A stretch of DNA of 64,000 nucleotides, taken from Leuctra nigra. Taxonomy: Eukaryota; Arthropoda; Insecta; Plecoptera; Leuctridae. Location: the NCBI GenBank assembly GCA_934045905.1, contig OW203762.1:10383647-10447646 (forward strand). The letters are read 5' to 3'. The position numbers and the translations under genes are program-made. This document shows positions 39,278 through 50,200 of the stretch, piece by piece. The stretch's first letter is position 1. The number at the start of each line of letters is the position of its first letter. A model generated the notes under the pieces. That model saw nothing but the letters and a program-made list of their open reading frames with translations, did not search any database and was not told the origin of the DNA.

Positions 39278-41215
39278 TCACGGACCTCCGCCACTCTACA
39301 GTCCAAATGACATTTATCACATGTACACAATGGTTCAATACAGAGCAATATACTTCTCTTGACTGAGCAAACAACAGTTGATGTCTTTAAAAACTTTATT
39401 AATAGCTTGCACGAACTTCTTTTGTTTTATATCAGCAATTCAAAATTATTGAATTTCCCACCTGAGGAAGAACATTTTGTTGGCACGTAGACGGGTCAGA
39501 TTTATAACTTTATTGAGGTAAATCGATGTATTTTTTAATGTGAGTGATTCTTCTTTCTGGCACCACATTGATATTTTTAGATATTTGACCACACACTCTA
39601 CAATGTTGTGTACTAATTTTACCGCACTGTCTTGACTGCTGATAACTTCGCTGTTGAGCATCACAGATTATATCAATCTGCATATTAAAGCTTAAGTAAG
39701 CAGCAAAATAATGCCATGATAAAACGAATGCTTTATTTCAGTAAGCTTTGGTAGAAATTATTCAATATTTCTTAGAGATTCGCAAATTTATTTACCCCTT
39801 GTCACCATCGATTGGCTGATAATTAATTATTTGTGTAAAGTTCACTATCTGATAATCAAGAAGCAATGCATTTCAATTTCAGTAAGTGCCTTCGATTGAA
39901 TAGAAATGAGATCAAATCCCCGAGCACCGAAACCTTTTGCTTCCCATAACGTCGAAATCTTATCCCTGACCGCCGAAAATAATTGGAATTATCGCTTTGC
40001 TGCGTTGCCAAGAGACTTTTCAGGCTTGGCGAGCTTAAGGTGGACACATCGAATGCCGCATACCATATTTAATTTTTATTGAAATTAACAATATTTATTA
40101 ATTTTTCCAACATTTCATCTATATTTAAGTAAGAAATATTCATAAAATGATCTGTAACTTGCAACTCGGGACTTATATTGAGTTTTTATTTTATTTTTTA
40201 GAACGTGATTACATTTTTAACACAGGAGGTATAGGAAAAGTATTCAGTTTTTGGTGTATAACTTTTAAAATAGCTCACGTTGGTATAGTTTTACATTTTT
40301 TCTTTAGTATGTCCATATTCTACTAGAATTCTAGTACTAGATTTCTACTAGAAAATAAGTTTTTTGTTGAAATCTATCGACACAAAAAATTATATCTTCA
40401 TTTTAGTCATCTTGGCCGCCATAAGCTATAACAAAGGGGGACAATATGAGTTTAAAGTGGTCCCACTGCTCCAGCCATGGTGCTTAGAATTCGCCGTAAT
40501 TCATACAAATCTCTGAGGAAACAATGCCTCAAACAACAGCATAAAACAATTATATCTTACCGTGTGCTCTCCAATTATATGTTTTTAATTCAAGTTCCAA
40601 TTAAACTATCCAAAAATAGTTCATATTTGTAGTGCAATGTTGCCAGATTTATGGTAAATTTCACACATTGTACACATTTTCTTTCTTATTTGGCCCGTGA
40701 CCCCATATTTTCAAACGGCAGTCTTGTTCTAAAAATTATTATCTTTAATTTGAGACTATTTTCAACAATTTGTCATTCCTCTTGCGGTTTTAGGAGCAAT
40801 TTTAGGCCAATTTTCCGGACGATTTCATGTCTCCCTGTGTTATCTTATGGGGGAAAAGATGATCTTCAATCAAGAATATCTAATTATTTCATACCGTAAG
40901 GGGCAAATATTTTTTGCTAGTTGTATGTAATATGGTTTCATTAATCTTTGGTGTGAATTACAGCAAATTCTCATTCCTATGCCGAAACCCTGGAACCCCC
41001 TTAACTCAAAAACTAGTTCAGGATGCTAGTTTTTTTGGCGATATTCTAGCATCAAATTTTATATAAGAATGCAAAGTTACAGCAAATTTTATTGAAGTTG
41101 GGGTAACGCTCTTCCCCCCTTGTTTTTTATAGCAATTCCAACCTCACAATACTTGCCTCAAACGATGTGGTGATTGTAGAAGCTCGGCACGGCACGGAAA
41201 CGGATTGATGACGCA
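39278..41215. other. Atg8 3' flank and unassigned AT-rich DNA
   Basis: The first few hundred bases should hold the Atg8 3' UTR; no canonical AATAAA is close, only an ATTAAA near 39684. The rest is AT-rich with small non-coding frames and no recognisable gene or repeat. Confidence 0.3.
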
Positions 41216-41218
41216 TCA

Positions 41219-41571
41219 AGCTGCGTTTACAGTCCGCTCGTGCAACGGTTGCTTGCAGCCCGCAACGCGTATTGACCAATCCGGAGCCAAGGCCACCTGT
41301 GTCGCAGCGACACGGCGACGCGGCACAAAAGATAAACATGGTTCATCTTTTTCGGTTGCGGCTAGAGTTTATAACTGCTGTGATCGCCGATATGTGTTGC
41401 TTTCTTGTATTTTACAAACAATATACCGCAAGAAGAGTATTTATATAAACATTGGACATATTATGTAGTGCAAATGATTTATTTTCGCTTCTTTAAAATC
41501 TAACCTTGAAACGATTCTGTGCATGTTGCTTCTAGCAGCAACCGTTGCTCTGGCGGACTGTAAACGCAGCT
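41219..41571. mobile_element. MITE, 353 bp, TCA target-site duplication
   Basis: The terminal inverted repeats 'agctgcgtttacagtccgc' and complement continue inward with 'gcaacggttgct'. They are flanked by TCA on both sides (41216-41218 and 41572-41574). The two overlapping opposite frames (41205-41468, 41127-41339) span its edge and are not genes. Confidence 0.85.
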
Positions 41572-41574
41572 TCA

Positions 41575-42199
41575 GGCCCCGGATAGATTTACGAACACAC
41601 GGGGTGAGGTCCAAAATAGGAGCTGGTTGGGCATTGACGTCACCATAGGATTTACGGGTTGAATCAAACTTGCCGCGTCAACAAACGAGCTGAAACCGTG
41701 CCCATAATGCCCAAGCTCAAGAGGTCGGGCTTTCTGATCCAACATGGATGCCTGTATTTCCATTCATTCGACTAAATTCGACTCAAGGTCACGCTCAGGT
41801 GCTTACGTCACGATGTTAAAAGGATAGGGTAACTGGGCGACCTGATTATAAATCGGTATGCACCCACGGTTATCAATGTCGCCGACAACTGTGACACGAT
41901 AACTGTGACGTATTCGGCGACGTCACCGATGTAGCGTAACTTCTACATCCTTGACTCTCACACGACCGCGATAATGAGTCTGATATCAAGACTCACAGAG
42001 ACTTGGTGACGGCGTCAAACACTTTGTATTGAGGTGTCAGTTGGCAAACAAGCGAACTATTAGCATCGTCTGACGAGTGACGCCACCTATCGAGATTAAT
42101 AGTCGGTATAATGAGTTGCAATTGAAATGAGAATTGCATGGTTGTTTAGTTGTCGAACTGATGATCCTGGAAATTAATACTATACATAATTTATTATGC
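41575..42199. other. Unassigned intergenic DNA
   Basis: Mixed composition with several 'gtcacgat/gtgacgtattcggcgacg' CpG-containing strings near 41810-41990 and no credible ORF or splice-flanked exon. Confidence 0.25.
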
Positions 42200-42680
42200 T
42201 AATTAAGCGAGCGTCACTACGATACTCGTATGACACTTTCTCGCAATTTTTTATATTTAGGCAATTCCCAGGTAACATCGTTCAACCAATCGATCTGAAA
42301 TTTTGCATACACGCTAATGTCATAAAGAGCGGTCAGAGGTAGGTATAATTTTTGGTCGAGATCGGTTAAAAAATTAAAATGGAACAGTTTGACAGAGAAC
42401 AACTTAAATTTTGGATGATCATTGGGACCAGCATTCGAGGTGTTTTTTTAGACAAAATGTCCAGAGCTTCAAGAATTGACATTTTACGGGCATTTATGCT
42501 TGTTTTAAATATTTGCAAATGTAGGCTATCCAAATAAATTCAAATACACAATTCTGGCTGCTTCTTTGACGCATGTTCTCTTTCTCTATTCCAAGGTCTA
42601 TTATTAAGCTGAAACTTTCACTCGAATATGAATTTGCATGCAATACGAAGGCTCGCTTACCAACGCGTTACCTATGTATC
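42200..42680. mobile_element. Diverged repeat family A relic
   Basis: Phrases shared with family A ('atcgatctgaaattttgcat', 'cattttacgg', 'ctcgcttaccaacgcgttac') occur in the same order at clearly lower identity than in the copies at 6, 13, 26 and 61 kb. This indicates an older insertion. Confidence 0.5.
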
Positions 42681-42744
42681 AAAGCGTATATCGTTTGCCA
42701 TAATTTAAATATTTAATACAAAAAAATAAACTCATCGACATTCA

Positions 42745-42906
42745 TAAGGCCCGGAATAACCAAAGTTAAATTGTGCTGGATTAACTAACTTTTGGATTAA
42801 ATTCAATTGTTTCACTCATTTGGAGGTATCTGATTGGCTTTGCCGCCAATTTAGTCCAATATTTAGTTAATCCGGTTCAGATTAACTTTGGTTATACCGG
42901 CCCTAA
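42745..42906. mobile_element. Small MITE with ~24-bp terminal inverted repeats
   Basis: The ends 'aaggcccggaataaccaaag' and 'ctttggttataccggcccta' are inverted copies about 160 bp apart. It is non-coding. Confidence 0.75.
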
Positions 42907-43098
42907 GGAAATGAACGCAGCCAATCAATAATATTACATAATATTTTATCTGCTGCATTTTCTGTGAATTAAGTGAGTAGGACAGCATTGGGTGGAAATG
43001 GATTTTGGAATAAAATTCAGTCGTTACTTTATTTTCTTAATTCTCAAAACAAATATCGGGGGTACACAACACAGGGTATAATTACGGAGCATTAGTAA

Positions 43099-43127
43099 TT
43101 GATTGATTGATTGATTGATTGATTGAC
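43099..43127. repeat. (ATTG)n microsatellite
   Basis: About seven perfect tetranucleotide units, shortly upstream of the gustatory receptor gene. Confidence 0.9.
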
Positions 43128-43337
43128 AATTCCTCATTAATGATTCACATGCAATGTTGTGAAAACTACACAATGACCAAGCCTCTTGCCACATGGATAT
43201 CTAATTAGTTGATTGACTTGTATGTTCATAGACAGAAAAAGTAGAGTGTCGTCAAGAGCTCTTGTAGTTCAGAACAAGGTTGTCAGAAGAGCTGCTTGGT
43301 TTATGTGTCTAATTCTTCATTCACTACAACAGTAACA

Positions 43338-44222
43338 ATGGATTGGTTTACAAGTATAGAGCCATTTTATCTGCTGTGTAAGGCCGTCGGTCAAGCACCC
43401 TACACTATAAGTGGCGACGCAAATGGGCGTGTGATTCAGATCAACAAGTATGCTGTTGTGTACAGTGCTTTCTGCTTCACCATTCAGATTCTCTGCTGCG
43501 GCTACACTTTCAGTCAGCTCTCCTTCGTTCCCGATCAGGGCGCGGTGCATTTCTTGCTCGACACATTTGTCTTATCGGCCGATGCTTTCTTGTCGCTCGG
43601 AGCAATTGCTAGCAGTTTGATAAATGCAAGGAGAATGCTTCAGTTTCTGATGAAAGTACAAATAAGTGATCGGGAATATAATTCAAATGATCTTCAACTA
43701 CACAAGAATTTAAGAATGTTAATTTACATTGAGTTGTTGTGTTTTTCACCAGTTTTAATATCATCATTATTTCTACCTTTTCTGATGCCATACGACAACC
43801 AATGGTCACTAATATCCTGGGCTTCTTTTTTCTTACCGAAAGTCTTTTACTCCATTCAAATATTACAATTCGTCAACGCCATATTGGTCTTGAAACTAAG
43901 GTTCAGAAGAATAAACGACCAACTGAATGGTGTGAAATGCATTCCATCTGAAGGACTGATAAAGCTGCTGATAGCTCATAGCCTGCTGTGTGACCTTGCT
44001 GTAGAGGTCAATGACATGTTTGCGCGGCAACTTCTCTTGTATTGTGCGTCGGTCTTCATCAACGTGACATCTCAGAGCAACTACTTGTTGTTCGACTTGA
44101 TCAAAGTGTTTGGAGGTGAAGATGTTTCGGGCATCTTCTTTGTGTTGGACGTCTACATTATCGTCGGCATGGCTGGTTTCACTGCTGCGACGGCGTTGTC
44201 GTGTACCAGCACAAGTGAAGAG
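43338..44222 (+). CDS. Gustatory receptor exon 1
   Basis: 295 codons from ATG in context 'gtaacaatgga' to GAG|GTAGGC. It encodes the N-terminus and the hydrophobic segments up to FFVLDVYIIVGMAGF, ending CTSTSEE. The unspliced frame runs on to 44291 without family similarity. Overlapping minus and plus frames here are shadows. Confidence 0.92.
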
Positions 44223-47200
44223 GTAGGCAACTGGACCAGAGTTGTGAAGAGTACCTTTTGGAGAAAACAGGATATAGGTGTAATCTCGTAGTGGTTTCTA
44301 TGAGCTTTTAAAATTTCTGTTTGAATAAAAAATATGGATGCAATTATTGGATCATCATTTGGCATTGCTTAAAATAACATTTATGCCTGGTTGTACAATG
44401 TCCCAATAAAGTTAGTGGCGGGATTTATCGGTTGAAACATTGGCAACAGTCAATGAAAACAGCCATAGAGACCGCGCAAGTTCACTTTAAGTGAACTTTA
44501 TCTTACTTATCGGGAACTTTCACTTTAAACCCGCGCTTATCTTTGAATTGTATTTAATAAATCTTCCTCTGTACCTTCGTCGATGTCCTAACTAGTTACG
44601 CTGCAAGGTTTGTATAAAAGTTATACAAACCTTGCACTATACGGGACTATAATAGATTATGCCGCGATTAAAAAAGCGTATTTGCAGTACCAAATAAAGC
44701 ATAGTAGATGAAAATTTGCCCACTCATTGATTAATTTTAAAAACAACTACGTGAATGTTCCTGAGATAAAGTTGTGTTTTAAATTGTTTTCGTCCACCTC
44801 CATTTACATTAGCACGTAGATGCGTGGCATAATTGTGTACCAAACCGGCCATCGGAACGCTTGCATAGCTCAGGCAAGAAAACGACTGTACTGTATTACC
44901 CCTATTGATCAAATTCCATTATATAAAAATAACTAGTACTTGTATCCGATTCAATCTAATAAATTTCATAAAAATCCATCATCTGCCACCAATGTAATAT
45001 TTAAGCACCTGAACCCTGGCCTGAACGAACCGAATCGAACCGCATTGCATTGTGGTGCTTTGGTCATCGATGCCGACGTTTGGCTGTTCTCACTTCACAC
45101 ATAGAGCTAGGAGCATCTCATCAGCAATTTATTTCTAGTCTAAGAATAGGTAATAAGTTTCCTTTTAAATTTATTTCCTCTAATTAATAGCAACATTATA
45201 AGTTATAATGTCTCATTTAAGTTAATTACATAGGAGAGATTGAGTTTAATTGTGCTTTATGTACCCCAAAAAGAAACCTGCAGAAATGACGTACGGTCGA
45301 GGACAGACAAAGATGAACCCGCTCGCGAGAATTGAATTGCAGGTAGGTTCGTAAATGGAGTTAAAAATTAGCCGATGAGAAACGAGTGCTGTCGACCATT
45401 ATCATACTTAATTTAATGTAAAATACTTCCACACCTTTAGGTCACTTAATTCGCTTTTGCTTAACTCCATTTCAATTATTTAAATATACACTATCTTCAT
45501 ATATAACATCAAATGAAAGAAAATTGACAGGGAAGGCAATTACATTTAATTAATCAAATTAAACAGCTGAGCAAAGATAATTGCATTTCATAACAGCTTT
45601 TCAGCCGATCAAGATTGACGTCATGATTGCGAGTGCCGTTTTACCACCCTTACTCCTTGGCTGAAGAATAACTCCATTTACGAACCTACCTGTACCTGTC
45701 CTATGCCCTATAGGTATAGTGCCCATATATATACTGCCCTATACCTGGCAGTGGCAATGCTAAAGTTGTTCATCTTTGCCTGTCACCGACCGTAAAGGTA
45801 ATATAAAACGTATATTGGATTTCAATTTGCAATTATTTAAATCTACTTAGGTTTTGTTTTGTCCGTTCATACATTACCAAGTCAATATTGCAATTCACGC
45901 AACGATGTTTATTCGGTCGATTTGTTTGTCATTCATGACCCAAATTAACATGCCGTGCAACGTTCAATTATCTCTTTAATATTCCATAAGATTATCAAAC
46001 AAACGTCTAGTTTAATAATAATTAGTTTACAAACGTGAACGAATCAACTAAGTACAATTATCATATATTGATTTTTATCGTTGGGTGTGAAAGTTGCTGC
46101 CTTTAAAGTCAAACATATTCAAGAAGAAATTAAGGTTATGTACACAATTATTCCTAGATAAACAATTTTGTGAAACGTGTGCACTACAAAGCTGACAAGT
46201 GGTATTTACATGTGCGTAAATTTGCAGCTCTATCTGAGAAAAAGATGTGGTGATTTGAAGAAATCCTGGTTGAATTTTCGATGACCGGCGAAAATTCAAA
46301 CCACTAACGAAGGACTTCATAAAATTCTATTCCACAAAACGCACAACGCATTGCGTCTGTATTTCTATCGAAAATGTTCTATTATCATCGTGTTTCTATG
46401 CGGTCTGTCCTTGGTTCCGGATACTTCTTGGAAGTATATTAAAAGCTTGAATATCCGTTCACTTTACTCAGGAGCTAAAAGATAAAAGAATGGCTTCAAA
46501 TTCTTGGTATTTGTGATGATCTGATAGCTTAATTGATATCTTAATATTGAAATTCTGTTTGAATCACACCGTAGTCATACTATTTCTGTCCTACAAACCA
46601 TCAAGTACCCAACTGACATAAAACATGTTTTGAGTAAATCGTCAAAACGTGTTTCAATCTTTTTCTTGTCACTGCACCAAAGAGAAAAATATATTGGGGT
46701 GGGATTGGATACATTTCCATTTATCTCGAACTCAACTCGATGAAAATATATTTATTTTTATATGTTTTATATAAAACGAAAATGATGCAATCTTGAAGTT
46801 GAGCTTGAAAACAGAATAGTGGGAAAAGAATTACTTTTATAACGTGTGTAATAAAGGTTTAGAAATAATCTTCATTTTCTGATTTTACGCTCAACTTCAA
46901 GATTCCATAATTTTCGTTCCATTCATTCAAATTGACTGAAAGTTTAACACAATCGATCTTAATATATGTTCAATATAATTTAAATTTTCAGCGTGATATC
47001 GTAAGTAGTTTTGAAGAAACAGCGTCCCGGCCATTGGAAGTTTTCTCGACGCGCGCTATTTGAGCTCCGTATAATCCATTTTTTGACAACTAAATTTGAA
47101 CAGCTTTAACTTTTTTCCTACCATAGTAATGTTTTTGAAACTGACACATATTAAATTTTGGTATGTTTTCTAATATGTGTACAAATTTCAGAATCCTATC

Positions 47201-50200
47201 TATAATTGTTTCGATATAGTGACCTTTCAATCAGGGGGATTTTTTTGCGCCACCCGGTATATTAAACATTAAAAAAAAAAATTCTTGTTCAGTAACACTA
47301 AGTATAAAATGGAAACAACCAATGACATTCCTTGAATGACTCTGTTAAGTTAATTACTTGTTGTAGCCGAGTATTGATAAACTGAACCTAAATCTATTTC
47401 CTCCTTGATTACACGGTAAGCCATGATTAAAACATTCTCTCTGATTCTCTCTTCCAGGCGAGCCGGACTGGACCGCTGCTGCACAAATCTCTCGTCTACT
47501 CCACACAGCCTCGCGCGGCTCTTGCTCAAGTAACACTAAGTATATGAACTAGCATCTTTCATCCCGTGCTTGCGTCTTCCCTCTCCTTCCATCTTACAGG
47601 ATCTCACATGCGTTCTGCGGAGCGTCATACACTTATGAAAAAAAAACTTTATAAAATTGTGCAGTTTTTCTTTAATTTTTATGTTCACATCGTAAAGTTC
47701 TTCTAATGCCACTATACGTACATACATTTTTTTACAATAACTATAAAACTTGTGTATTTTTTAAAATTGATTTAGTTTTATGCAGTACAGTTTATACCAT
47801 TATTCAAAAAGTATTTTGTGAAAATTAGTAAAGTATTTTCCGATTTGTAGCATTTTTATTTAGATTTCTTAATTGATATAGATAGACGCCAATTCACGAT
47901 TACATAGTTTTCAAGTAGGACGAGTATTTTTTTCATTGTACAGCCTAATATTCCATCGCCATCATGAAAACTAGGGTTCGATTCTGGGCATCCAGTTTCT
48001 ATTATATTAACATTCACCAAAATGTCAATTTACTCTCGTGATTTCACTTTGAACTCTGAAACAGGAAGGAGCAAGTTGGCTCAGTCGGAGGTTCGGAGTT
48101 CGACGCTCTGGGCCTGAAGTTCTCAGTCGAGAGGCAAATGCTGGGGGATTCCCGGCTTATAGTCTACAACCACATCCTTCCCACTCCATTCTTACCTATT
48201 CTTAAACGCTGTTTAACCATAGGCATTAATACCGGTTAAAGCAATTCAAAGTTTTGGGATATTTCGTCATGTTTTTTGTGAAATTATTTATTTTTGTTGT
48301 CTTTCGATTTTCATATCAAAATCTTCCTCAGGACAATAACTTAACAAATTTTATAATTAAAATTATAATGTATTAATTAAAAACCTGTTTAATTAATACC
48401 GGTTGTTTAGCCGCGAAAGAGAAAAGTTAGAAGTATTTTTTTGTACCACCCATTTCCTCAATTAGGGTCAATAAGACCTGAATTGTAACGAATGAGGGTA
48501 ACATTACCTATAAGACCTGGGAACCCTATCCTATAACTTTTGACTTCCCAATTCACCTGATTCCATCAGAATGGATATGGGAAAACGTTCTAGAATATAC
48601 CTCCAGGTCGAAACGGAGTGCAAAGTAAAATCAAAATTATAACTTGAAAACTTAAACTGTGTGCTAAGTTTCCTCCCCGTCAAACACTTAACGAACTGCT
48701 GTTCTGGACGAAGACATGCATCTTGCTGTTGCAGTTCCGCGGCTTCTCACTGCAACTGTTGCACCGGCGAGTGCAGTTCACAGCATGCGGCTTGTTCCAA
48801 CTCGACAACACGCTCATGCACTCGGTGAGAAGCGAGCGTTATTCATTCACGCATTCAGAGCGTCATCTGAATTAGGCACCGAGTGTTGACTCACTTTTGT
48901 TTCTGAAAATGAGAGACAGCGCGATGGGTGGAAGAAATTAGCAACTCTTGGTATGATCCTCATACCTTAGTTGCAGCAGTTAGTAAACATTACTCATTGT
49001 ATGCATTCTTACAATAATACGCCAAATGATATTTCGCTGTGCATAATGTATGAAGTGTAAACAATTCCACTGAATCTGATAAAATTATTAGTTTGCTCCT
49101 CTCTTTTACCAATTCTGAGCTATTTTGAGTTATCGGTGGATTTTTATCGGTTGCAATGGCCACGGCCAATGAGAGATTATAAAATTGCCGATTCTTCGCC
49201 CCACGTTTTCGCCGATTTCTCTCGCTAGTGGCGCTGGGGGTATGAACACTCGGTACCTATACGCACACTTCAAACAATACAAAATGCTTCAATTTGAGTT
49301 AAAATGCATAGTGAGTGTCTTCCCCCCCCCCCCCGCCTACAATTGAATTTGTACACAAGGTCCACTAAATAGGTGCTGCGCGCTAGTATTTAGTGGACCT
49401 TGTTTGTACATTTTGAAAACCCGTGATATAACCCCCTCTAAATCCTCTCTACCATTTTTTTCTAAATTCTAATTAAAAATTGCACAAAAACAAATGACCC
49501 CGAAACTCTCTGTATAAAATGACATATTTCAAAATATTAATAATGACCGCCCCCTCCCCCCCCCCCCCCCTCCCCATCACCGCTATATATTTGATCCTGA
49601 ATATACCTTGAGCATTGATCGTACGGTTGTACCCACATGGCTCACTCTCTGTTTATTTATTCGTTTGGCCGTTTGTTTATTGCTCTGTATTTGTTTTGGA
49701 GGCACTGCCCAGGTCACACAGTCACTACTGTCATATGACCGGTCACATTCGTTTTTGTCATTTTTCCTGTATTTTTATAACCTTATGTATTTAAATAAAA
49801 AAAAATCATAAAAAAATATTACTATTTAGCATTGCTTCAATTAAACAAGGTGGATGCGAAAGCCAGAATTGTTATCAATAACTTAAGAAATTTTAAAAAC
49901 CTATGTATAATATTATTCAATGAAGATGTAAAAAAAAATCCTGATTGGTTGAAAAGTGAATATGAACCGTTTGTCCGATCAAATTCAAATTTTACATTAT
50001 TTTTGGGATCAACATTTTAGGAAATTCTGCCAATATTCAGACCACGTGTTTTTTGTAGTAACTTTGTGAAATCAATAATGAAATGTATACTCATGTTTCC
50101 AGGGTATATAGAGTCGCAATTATTTTCCCTCGCCTTAGCTGAGCAACTTATCTAGAACTTATTATAGTAACTCTAAACTGCTTGTTTCACTGATCAAAAG

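Noticed and set aside
49608..50020. Two short frames in receptor intron 3 as small genes
   Set aside because: They have no signal or splice support and overlap sequence resembling repeat family A.
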